Part shown: piece by piece, positions 55,801 to 64,000 of the stretch
Layout of the letters: every line of letters begins with the position of its first letter
Numbering within the stretch: position 1 is the first letter of the stretch
From: Gnetum montanum
Taxonomy: Eukaryota > Streptophyta > Gnetopsida > Gnetales > Gnetaceae
Reading direction: 5' to 3'
NCBI GenBank assembly: GCA_015680685.1
Contig: MNCI01015694.1
Span: 365,929 to 429,928, forward strand
Length of the DNA: 64,000 bases
The notes under the pieces: model-generated
The model's input: the letters and a program-made list of their open reading frames with translations, nothing else
What the model was told of the DNA's origin: nothing
The model's database searches: none
Position numbers and translations under genes: made by a program

Positions 55801-56640
55801 AGTCCATTCAAAATGGACGTTCTTGCATAGCAAGTGGTTCATAGGTTTCAACTTGTCTGTGAGTTTTTCTATGAAACGCCTGATGAACTGTAATCTACCT
55901 TGTAGACCGTGAAGTTCGGTAAGGTTGCTAGGTGGTTTTAAGTTTGTTATGGCCTTAACCTTATTGAGGTCTACTTGTATCCCTGCTTTCGAGGCTATGA
56001 ACCCAAGCATTTTTCCTGTTTTGACTCCAAAGACACATTTCTTTAGGTTAAGTCTCAGCTCATATTTTAAACAACGTTTTAGTACTAAGTCAAGATCTTG
56101 TACATGTTGTTCTGATGTCTTTGATTTAACCATGATATCATCCACATAGTCATTGAGTGAGTTGAAGATATAATCACTAAAGATAAACGTCATCGTCCTT
56201 TGGTATGTAGCACCAGCATTCTTAAGACTGAATGGCATCATCGTGTAGCAGAAAGTACCCCATGGTGTCATGAAAGTCATCCTAAGTTGGTGTTCAGGGT
56301 TAATCTGAATCTGGTTATATCCTGAAAATCCATCCATAAAAGATAACAAGGTATGCCCAACGGTCGAGTCAACTAGTTGATCAATGCTAGGTAGGGGGAA
56401 ATCATCTTTTATGCTCGCAATGTTGAGGTCCCAGAAGTCAATGCATAGGTGAATACTTCCGTTCTTCTTTGGGACAATGACCATGTTGGATACCCAGTCA
56501 GCATAGTCAATAGCCCGAATGAAACTAGCTTGATATAGTTTTGTGATTTCATTGCGGACTGCCAGTGCTACCTCAGGCTTAACCTTACGTGCCTTTTGTT
56601 TCACTGGTCTTAATTTTGGGTCGATTATAATGTTGTGCTG
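55801..56640 (-). pseudogene. rt: Element I reverse transcriptase
   Basis: Open for 269 codons (56604-55795). Motifs: KQKARKVKPEVALAVRNEI, YADWVSNMVIVPKKNGSIHL, CIDFWDLNIASIKDDFPLP, IDQLVDSTVGHTLLSFMDGF, SGYNQIQI, PWGTFCYTMMPFSLKNAGAT, the catalytic region DYVDDIMVKS (YVDD intact), LNLKKCVFGVKTGKMLGF and LHGLQGRLQFIRRFI. Clearly Tat-like, unlike the other elements. Confidence 0.92.
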
Positions 56641-57060
56641 GACTATTCAAGGGTCTAACCTAGGCATGTTAGTGTAGGACCAAGAAAATGCTTTTATGTT
56701 GTCTTTAAGCACTTATGCTATGTCATTGACTAGTTGCGGGCTTAACAATGTACTTAGTTTCAGGATTTTAACTTCGCCATCTGGCACGGTAATGGGGACT
56801 TCAACCAAGGGGTCTTCGGTGATGCTATCAGCTTCTAGGTCCAGAGTCTTGGTTATCATTTCGAAACAATCTAGCGTTTGTTGAGTTGATGCCATAATAG
56901 TGTCATTTGTCATTGAGCCTAAATCAATAGACTCCATGTTGATTTCTCAGGTGATCATTCTGTGCGGTCCATTGATAGACAGTGGTAAGAATAATAACTT
57001 GCTGTCCATGATGTTTGCTCCTATCAATAAATAGGGGGCAGCGTCAATCATGCGGTCAGT
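56641..57060 (-). pseudogene. Element I protease end and protease-RT linker
   Basis: PYLLIGANIMDSKLLFLPLS, a stop, then MESIDLGSMTNDTIMASTQQ, EDPLVEVPITVPDGEVKILK, SPQLVNDIA, a stop, then DNIKAFSWSYTNMPRLDP. The fragment at 3.9-4.4 kb matches this. No clear protease active-site triplet is visible upstream. Confidence 0.65.
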
Positions 57061-57119
57061 TATTTTTGGATGTAAGAAATTTATGCATTTATGCATCTAA
57101 ACTTGACTAAGGTATGCGA

Positions 57120-57215
57120 TGGCAATTTATCATTGTATCCAGACGCATGGCAGTTTAGGGCCTTACCAGGCTGATTATGGTAGTTTAAGGCCTTACTGGG
57201 CCGTTCGTTTATGAT
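57120..57215 (-). repeat. AGTTTA minisatellite, middle copy
   Basis: Two to three units: CAGTTTAGGGCCTTACCAGG and TAGTTTAAGGCCTTACTGGG on the plus strand, plus a degenerate one before them. Confidence 0.65.
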
Positions 57216-57268
57216 GTCTGGTTGATTGTATGATTTGTAATCGTTATTGGGTGCGAGACTGCTAGACT

Positions 57269-57479
57269 AAGAACATTTTGTTTAAATTTTTTAGAATCCC
57301 AAAATTTTTTAGAATCCCAACATTTTATTTAAATTTTTTAGAATCCCAACATTTAAATTTTTTAAATTTTTTAGAATCCCAACATTTTTTTAAAATTTTT
57401 TAGAATCCCAACATTTTATTTAAATTTTTTAGAATCCCAACATTTAAATTTTTTAGAATCCCAACAATTTTTTTAAATT
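57269..57479. repeat. AT-rich minisatellite, TTTTTTAGAATCCCAACA units
   Basis: Seven AGAATCCC cores spaced about 20-33 bp by A/T filler of three sizes (TTTTATTTAAA, TTTAAA, TTTTTTTAAA). It ends right at the start of the opposite-strand gene. Confidence 0.85.
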
Positions 57480-58115
57480 CAATGTGGTAATATGGTCGCA
57501 TTTAAGTGAACAATTAGCATTGAACGTGCTTGAGACCATGTTACCAGGGTCTTCAAATGGCGTTGTGGCTTTCGTGGTGAACATCGATGAGGGACCACTT
57601 ACGATTGAGGATGGTCCCTCTGGAGGACCCAGATATAGTCGTCCATTATCATGTGTGTGGGACTTATTGTCACATGGGTCTTACCACATCAATAACACCT
57701 TGTTCGTAGCTGCTCGTGTGCGTACTTTGTTCCAGAACCCTCCTAGAATCGTGTACTGAGTAGGAAGGTAAGGTTGTTCAATTTGCCGCTTTTTGCCTTG
57801 CTGCTTAGTAGTGGTTTATATTTTGATCGTCGTCTCTTTGCAAGCCTCAGTTCAATAAAGAAGGAGTGTGCGTAGGTGATGATGGGCTCGCTTTGGCTCG
57901 TACCACCTTGGAGGCCTTCATGGTGGGCCCCACTCTCTATGGTGTTGTGTTGGCCCAGACCAAGGGTGACATTGTTCATTTTCACAAATGGTACTCGAGG
58001 GCACTTGCACAATACGAGGCTAGGGGGTGGTTGCATGGGGATTAGTCTCATAATGGGTCAGTTTTCCCACGTGATTTTGATTTGGCTCCTAGCAATCCAA
58101 ATCCATCGAGTAATA

Positions 58116-58185
58116 GTAAGTAATGGTATTTTTGATACCTCAGTTTTCTTGTTTTGCCACATCATTGGTTATGTTGACTCCCTAG
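58116..58185 (+). other. Intron, 70 nt
   Basis: GTAAGTAATGG donor, CTCCCTAG acceptor. Flanking frames are offset by one base, so an indel lies nearby. Confidence 0.6.
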
Positions 58186-59251
58186 GGTTATCTTGTGCAT
58201 ACAGTGGATGCCCCGTCTGGTGGAGCCACTATCACAACCGGGCAGACTGAGAGCACTTTGTCTATGAAATTTGGGGAAGGTAGTGATGCACAGTGATGGT
58301 TACATACGAAGGCACCGCCACATATCATCAGTCATTTGAGTGATGTATGCCTCATGGATTTGTTTACTGCTCTAAGCCCTGATGTTTCTGTGATGGAGAT
58401 GATTGGAATCGTTAATTCTTTCAACGAGTCTATCACCTACTATAGCACTCGCATCAAGGGTGTTAAAGTGGTTTTCCATCTATCAGAGGAGTTCTTTTCT
58501 GACTTCTTTGGTGTAGTAGCAGCTGGAACTAAAGTGATTTTGAATAGGGTGTAGAGAAAAATCCATGTGGTTCGTGAATTGGAGAACTGGTTAGGTGTCC
58601 TTAAGGGCTCTAAGGGGTTTCCTATGCAGGGGAAATCAAAAGTGGCAGAAGTTAATGAGTTATATCCCTTGTTCAGGGAACGGGTGTTTCCCAAGTCTCT
58701 GTCTCAAGTGAAAACTCTTGGGGTAGAACCTGTGCATATCATGCACACTATTCTAGAGACTGGGATACGTTATAACTGGGCCCAGTTTTTTCCTTCGGGT
58801 TTCCACACGAAGATAGTGAGGTTATGTTCAAACATTGATGTGCAATCCCATTTCACTTTTGCATTCTTTGCCAGTTACTTGCGCCGACTGGCTGAATTTC
58901 TAGTTGTTCGTGCGAATAACAAGTACGTGTTAAGGGATCTCCACCAACTATCTCGCCTATGGATTCGCCACTTATTTGAGGTGGCTGAATCTCAAGATGC
59001 TCCTGAGGGGATTGACGAGTCGATTTTTGTCACGATGGAGGGGTCATTTGGTCAGTCAATTCACACGCATGACAGCGTAGGTTTGAAACCAGATAATGTG
59101 CCCTACATTGCTAGGAGACCTGATCGAGTTATCTAGGAAACGATCGGGAAAGCAAAATTGAAAGTTTAGAAGCGTGAACGTCCTAAAGAGGTTGCTCTAA
59201 CTGCAGATGAACCAAGGGTGAAACATATATGGTTTAAGATGCCTGTACGGG

Positions 59252-59361
59252 GTAAGCTTGGTTCTCTGATTTGCTTTTGTTTTGTTATCATCATCGTTAT
59301 TTTTACTTTATTTTCCGGTGGTTTATACAATGCCTGATGTTGAACCTATGAATGCCATTAG
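59252..59361 (+). other. Intron, 110 nt
   Basis: Donor ACGGG|GTAAGC, acceptor GCCATTAG|AG. Joining gives an in-frame GAG codon; phase 1. Confidence 0.65.
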
Positions 59362-59610
59362 AGTTGACTTCTGGAGTAAGAAAAGAGAGATTAGCACCAA
59401 TCATCAAGGAGGAAGAGGTCTTAATGAACTTAAATGAGGAGGACAAGGTGAGTAGGGATGAGACGGGAGGAATGGAAGATCGGGAGGGAGATACAACAGA
59501 AAAGGGTAACATCGATGATCAGGATGGAGTTGATGAGATGTTCGATGGTTTCTTCGAAGGGAGACTAGACCTTGGCGATCCTCTGAATCCGGAAGAGGAC
59601 AGAGATTCCA

Positions 59611-59696
59611 GTATGCTCTTCTTATTATGTTATTTTCCTTTTGGATTATGCTTTCCATTATTCTAAATTTTGATTTCATACTTTTACTGCTACCAG
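59611..59696 (+). other. Intron, 86 nt
   Basis: Donor TTCCA|GTATGC, T-rich tract, acceptor CTACCAG|GTGAAA. Phase 1, frame kept. Confidence 0.72.
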
Positions 59697-59900
59697 GTGA
59701 AAATGTTGAGACCAGGACGCTTCCTAACATCCGTTTAGAAGTCCCTATGATGAAGGCTTCCACAGAAACAACCACCAAAGTTAACCCTTCTCCTATACAT
59801 GAACCATTTACTTGGATCGAAATGCCAAGTAAAATGGACTTCATAACTGGTGTCGTTGATGAGGTGGTTGATCACATCGAGCAAGCTCACCCTGGAATAG

Positions 59901-59993
59901 GTACATATATATTAAGTGTTTTGTATCCTTCAATTTTTTTTTCATCAGTTGCTACTATCCAATGTCTAATGTATGTTCTCCTCATATGAGTAG
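59901..59993 (+). other. Intron, 93 nt
   Basis: Donor AATAG|GTACAT, acceptor ATGAGTAG|GGGCT. Phase 1, frame kept (I-G-A-K). Confidence 0.7.
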
Positions 59994-60778
59994 GGGCTAA
60001 ACTGAAATGGGATTCATCTGAGGCCACTGGTATTGATAGTTTACCTATGCTGCCCCCAGAGATTGAGCAAGTGCCCTGAAAAATTTATGATGAAGTGGCA
60101 GAGTGCATTGTGTAGAACACCAAGTCTCTTTGGATGTGTAGGTGTTCCATCGAGAGGCTATGGTTGCAGATTCAGGCAGGAGAAAAAGAGATTTCCAAGT
60201 TGTCAGCAGAGCGGGACGATCTTAAATCGCGCTATGAGTTCGCCTCAACAAGGTTAATAGGTGATTGCTCTTGGAAAACTTCCAAAATTACTTATGACAG
60301 ATATTGGAATTTATTGAATTTCCAAGTATCATTGACTCGGGAGCTAGCAGAGCGTAAAGCGCAAATAGATTTACTGAACCTCAAATGTCAGGATTGGAAG
60401 GCTCTTGCTTCTAAGGTACGGAAATGGGGTCAAGATGAGAAGACCCATAAGTATCATTATAAAAAGTCGTTAAAGGAGGTATCTATAAAGAAGCGTCAGC
60501 TCAAGATATTTGTTGAGGGTTTAGGCCTGCACTCTTCATTTGATGCATTTGCTAAGCATACTGTGGTGGAGATGGAATCGCCTAGGAGGGTAATCACCAC
60601 GGCTTCTAGGGAGGTTTTTGTGGGGGAGTTTCTTCTGAAATGTCCCACTTGGTCAACGGCGAACAAAGGGAAGGCTTTGGCCAACGTTGATCTAGGCCTT
60701 GATGGGACTGACTGGGCAAGTGTCTCTGAAGAAGAAATCCTACGTCGGTTGGAATTCGGTCTAGGAGGATCTTCTTCA

Positions 60779-60875
60779 GTAAGTCATTTAAAGTTGTGAA
60801 TCTTGTTTATTCAATAACTTTTGGAATTCTTCTCTTTTCTTTTTGTGTTAATTGTTTTCTTTTACCTTTTTATAG
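60779..60875 (+). other. Intron, 97 nt
   Basis: Donor TTCTTCA|GTAAGT, T-rich tract, acceptor CTTTTTATAG|GGTT. Phase 0, frame kept into the Gly-rich tail. Confidence 0.75.
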
Positions 60876-60977
60876 GGTTAGGGCAATGGCGATGATCAAG
60901 AGGGTGGCCCCAGTGGAGCAGGGAACCGTGGTGCCAAGGAGTCTGAGGGGGACACCCCTCCCAACCCTGATGCTTAG

Positions 60978-61499
60978 CTTTAAGTTTGGTCTTATGATCG
61001 CTCATGTTTTTATGTGAGTCGCAAGCAAAATGTTTTGGTTGGATTGTATATGAACTGATGGATGGGATCGGTTAACCATTGTAATTGTCTATTTGTACAT
61101 GAATATATTTTTTGTTTGTTATTCAAATGATTATGTATGCGATCTATGTATCGTGTGAGGACATTGCACTAAGTTGTAATTTGATGTTGATACATTTATA
61201 CCATTTTCTATTTTTTAATTGAGTTTTCTATTTATTCATTTTTTTTGAATTTTAAGTTTATTTGAATACTGGTAAGTGCAAGTTTAAAATGAAAATCTTT
61301 TGGGCTTGAATGTAAACACGATGCAGGAATGTAAAATTTTTTTTATCCATTTTGTTGCTTAAGTGTAATGCACAAAGTAGGAACAAAAGTAGGGGAATAT
61401 GAAGAAAAACTACGGCTGATAACGTAACAACACAACAGGGAAACATAAATTTGAACTGTAAACTTGAATTGAGAGAAAAGAATTATAAGAAAGATGCTC
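60978..61499. other. AT-rich stretch after the opposite-strand gene
   Basis: Likely 3' UTR of the multi-exon gene and element I spacer. T-rich with no credible gene. Confidence 0.4.
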
Positions 61500-61790
61500 T
61501 AGTTTAAGGCCATTTCGGGCCATGGGGGCATGTGTTTCAGTTTAAAGTCATGATAGACTGTAGCTTTGATGTTCTAGTCTAAAGCCATTCCAGGCCCCAT
61601 GTATTAGTTTAAGGCCATTTCGGGCCCCATGCACTAGTTTAAGGCCATTTCGGACCCCATGTAAACAAGAGAAGTTTCAAGTGATACTGGTGAGTTCCTT
61701 GGTAAACCGGCCATTTCTGACCATGGCTAGTTTTATGTCATTGCGGACATGTGGTAGTTTAATGTCATTTTGAATGAGGGGTGTAGTTTA
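61500..61790 (-). repeat. AGTTTA minisatellite, right copy
   Basis: About eight diverged units like AGTTTAAGGCCATTTCGGGC and AGTTTAATGTCATT (plus strand), same orientation as the other two arrays. Confidence 0.75.
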
Positions 61791-62045
61791 GTGGTTTAGT
61801 AATTTTTTGATTTTTCTTAATTTAACGTTAGGACTGATGCTGATAGGTGTGATTCTATACTTAGTGTCCCCTTCACTGATCACGTTGAACGGTAATTCTG
61901 CCCAAGGGACATCTGATGGGATGGGCTCTATGTTGGCATCTTTTAGTGTTTTCGTGTGTCCAGTGGTTTCGATGTTTGTTGTAGTTTCTAGGTTAGGTGG
62001 TGCATGTACAGTTTCAAGTTCGGGTGTTTCTATGTGTTGGCACAT
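61788..62045 (-). CDS. Short open frame of uncertain status
   Basis: 85 codons, ETPELETVHAPPNLETTTNI, EPIPSDVPWAELPFNVISEG, KYRITPISISPNVKLRKIKK. Composition is protein-like (Pro/Glu/Thr). It could be a scrap of the element I 5' coding region, where gag or protease would be expected, but I do not recognise it. Confidence 0.3.
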   Translation of the reverse strand: MCQHIETPELETVHAPPNLETTTNIETTGHTKTLKDANIEPIPSDVPWAELPFNVISEGDTKYRITPISISPNVKLRKIKKLLNH

Positions 62046-62239
62046 TTAGCCATTGTATGGAACAGAGACATGAGATGGTTGAGATTTTCTAAAATATTAC
62101 AATACAAATATTTGAAATGGCAAGATGTGATTGGGAAAGGTATTGGTTTCTATCATTTTTTTTTAAATAAAGAAGAAGAAGAGAAAGAGATGGAAATCAC
62201 TATGGGGATTTTAATGAATTCTCCCGTAAAAAGATAAGC

Positions 62240-63180
62240 ATAAACCTTAGCCCTGTTCCAAAGGGGAGACGTTGATTTCTTTTGGGACACATCGTACAAA
62301 TTAAACAGAAATCCAGAATTTTTCACCATGGTATGAGCGCAAGGTACCAAGGCGTCGCGCCTCTGGGAAGACCACAATATTCACCGGCATTTTGCAGGCC
62401 ATGATTGAGGGCAACGGTGCAGCAGTGCAGACCACGACTGGAGGCAATGACGGAGAGGGCGGCAGAGACATCAGCGCGATGTTATTCATGCAGAGAAAAG
62501 AAAAATGCGGCTGCGGCAGTCATCAAAAAATAGAGGAAAAGAAAGGGACAGACATCAGCATTTCATTTTTTGTTGGGCAGCAAAACATAAGCAATGTTGA
62601 CCGCCTATGTGATAGGTGAATAGGGCCACAAAAACCCCCTCATGCGTCGCCAAACCTTGCTGGATTCTGTGCTGTTCTGAAACCCTCACCGTTCTAAAAA
62701 CAAAAAGAAGAAGCTTTGCCGTAGTGGGAGGAGCCCTAAGATTTACACATCATCACAAACCGCGTGGTACAAACGGCACAATATTTTTGGGTAGTTGCAG
62801 GCCTGTGAATGCATTTCAAAAGGTGTTCTAGGCGGTAAAAGAAACAACAACAAATCGGCAATCACCAGTTTATCCACCTTGGAACCTGCAATCAAAAAAG
62901 ATATAACCATGCCCGATGCTAATGCCTTTGATACGGCGACGTTTCCTGACACGGCGGCTGAGCCTTCTCCTGTGCCGGTAGTTGCTGGTAACGATTTTTG
63001 GTATGATTGAATCAGTTGCAGGTTCGGTGGCTTCGCCTTTGGGTTCGTCTTTCAGGTCATTCCGAATTTTAGCTACAATTATCGGGATGCAAAAAAACAA
63101 ATTAACTACCACTACCACCAATAAGGTGGAGATTATATTATATTTCTATTACAATATCGTAAAGCTTAGTGGCACTTAGA
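62240..63180. other. GC-richer segment of unknown origin
   Basis: Compositionally unlike the surroundings, with several CpG-containing stretches. Open frames exist on both strands: plus 62392-62619 (IEGNGAAVQTTTGGNDGEGG) and minus 63121-62743 in two frames (NDLKDEPKGEATEPATD; GSAAVSGNVAVSKALASGMV, FLIAGSKVDKL). No family recognised. It could be a remnant of a host gene with its 5' region, or an unrelated element. Confidence 0.3.
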
Positions 63181-64000
63181 ATTTAAAATTTAAATTAGAT
63201 TAGATTAGGGATCTAAACAAAGTACATAATACAATACATATAGTGTGGAGCCCTATTTTAGAAAAGCTTGCTTTAAAACATTATTATATATAAGTCATTA
63301 CCTATTAAAAATTTGCCATATTGATTATCCCATTTAAAGTCACATTAAAGTTAGCATAAAATGCTCCTCATTTTATGTATACTTCCTAACTTCCTAAATC
63401 ACATAATTTTCTCCTAGCTTATTGGACAAGTAATCCTCTGATTGGTTAGTCAAATTACTTAAGAGAGAAGATAGGAGAGATATTTTTGAGATATTTTTCC
63501 TAGGAAGAGGAGAATCTCATTTTTTGGGAAGTCTTATACACCACTTAGAAGACTTGACAACTCATTTTGAAGAGGCAAAATTAAAAAGATATATATGTGT
63601 ATGAAGTAAGTTGCCACTATAGCTTGTATTCCTATGTATTTTAGAAATTATATTTTAATTTTCTATAATATTGTAACTACCAAGGCCACTTGTCAACTTC
63701 TTTTTCTCTTTGGTGGTTGCAACCACCCAAAATTATTGTAACTTACCTAGCTTGTTGGGCAAGTAACCTCCTAACTTGTTGGGCAAGTAATATCCTCATT
63801 GGTTGGCTAAGTTACTTGGGAGAAAAGTTAGGTGAGATATTTTTAAATATGTAACTTCCCTACCTACCTTGGAACCCTATAAAAAGGCTTCAGGGGTAAA
63901 GAAAAAAAAAAGGGGGGGAAGAGGGAATCACAAGGGGTCTCACATCACACTTGGAAGATTTGTAAAGAAGATTTCTTGGAAGATGGCTTGCTAGAATAAA
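63181..64000 (+). promoter_or_regulatory. AT-rich end with direct repeats and a promoter-like TATA box
   Basis: A phrase like CTTGTTGGGCAAGTAACCTC recurs at about 63418, 63751 and 63778, with GGTTGGCTAAGTTACTTGGG nearby. A CCTATAAAAAGGC box lies at 63875-63890, followed by A/G-rich sequence. This could be the start of an LTR or of a gene to the right; the window ends too soon to say. Confidence 0.35.

Larger units (their letters stand above)
57481..60977 (+). pseudogene. Multi-exon coiled-coil protein gene on the strand opposite element I pol
   Basis: At least seven exons. Last five by splice signals and frame: 58186-59251, 59362-59610, 59697-59900, 59994-60778, 60876-60977. Earlier exons: about 57481-57767 and 57845-58115. 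Phase is kept across the last four introns. N-terminal globular part has PSGGPRYSRPLSCVWDLLSH, TTLEAFMVGPTLYGVVLAQ, IMHTILETGIRYNWAQFFPS and QLSRLWIRHLFEVAESQDAP. Then an acidic region (LMNLNEEDKVSRDETGG), a coiled coil (AERDDLKSR, LTRELAERKAQIDLLNLK) and a Gly/Glu/Pro-rich tail ending NPDA. The architecture recalls Athila ORF3 without clear sequence match. I do not recognise the family. The in-frame stops I checked are all one transition from a sense codon. Confidence 0.7.
50716..62050 (-). mobile_element. Element I: Tat-like retrotransposon with opposite-strand gene
   Basis: On the minus strand: minisatellite, opposite-strand gene, AT minisatellite, protease-RT linker, RT, RNase H, second RNase H, integrase, minisatellite, LTR-like sequence. 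The same AGTTTA minisatellite occurs in all three noncoding spacers, in the same orientation, which supports treating the whole as one element. No gag, zinc knuckle, PBS or LTR pair was found. Limits are approximate. Confidence 0.55.

Noticed and set aside
1-64000. CRISPR array or prokaryotic operon
   Set aside because: Repeats are LTRs, hairpins and minisatellites without equal-length spacers; introns and plant retrotransposon lineages show a plant nuclear origin.

Overview
This is plant nuclear DNA made almost entirely of old, nested LTR retrotransposons. I found no intact host gene, tRNA, rRNA, CRISPR array or organellar gene. The plant assignment rests on two plant retrotransposon lineages. 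One is Athila-like Ty3/gypsy: CX2CX3HX4C zinc knuckle, DLG-type protease, an RT with DHFPLPFVDQ and FLDGYSGYNQI, a primer-binding site matching plant tRNA-Asp, and a third ORF after integrase. The other is Tat-like Ty3/gypsy, with a second RNase H between the RT-linked RNase H and integrase. The density of decayed, nested copies suggests a large, slowly purged genome such as a gymnosperm's, but the sequence does not settle the species.

Layout. G (minus, 1-2767) is an Athila-like gag plus 5' LTR running off the left edge. An unrecognised reading-frame remnant and a Tat pol fragment follow. E (plus, about 4415-32666) is an old Athila-like element lacking its 5' half. It was split twice by the related ORF3-less elements A (minus, 4609-14676, inside the E integrase) and B (plus, 17282-27303, inside E ORF3); both insertions have 5-bp target duplications matching at 4 of 5 bases. 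A further unclassified insert lies at about 28502-30150. A LINE reverse-transcriptase fragment (about 32990-33298) is cut by F (plus, from 33299). F in turn holds C (plus, 35783-48088), the best-preserved element, with gag, protease, RT, RNase H, integrase and ORF3. F resumes at 48089 and is cut by H (minus, from 48955). From about 50.7 kb to 62 kb lies I, a minus-strand Tat-like pol with minisatellites and an opposite-strand, intron-containing coiled-coil gene remnant. The last 2 kb holds a GC-richer unrecognised segment and AT-rich sequence with a promoter-like TATA box.

How parts work together. The Athila-like elements share one plan: LTR (palindrome array, TATAAATA, AATAAAG), tRNA-Asp PBS, gag, protease, RT, RNase H, integrase, a purine tract just after integrase, and a spacer of about 2 kb with paired hairpins. 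In C and E this is followed by an LTR-U3-like internal promoter, a leader intron, ORF3, the polypurine tract and the LTR. A and B lack ORF3 and share a substituted protease active site, so their last rounds of transposition were probably helped in trans. All coding regions are broken. Where I could check, most stops and PBS changes are C-to-T or G-to-A, as expected from decay of methylated DNA.
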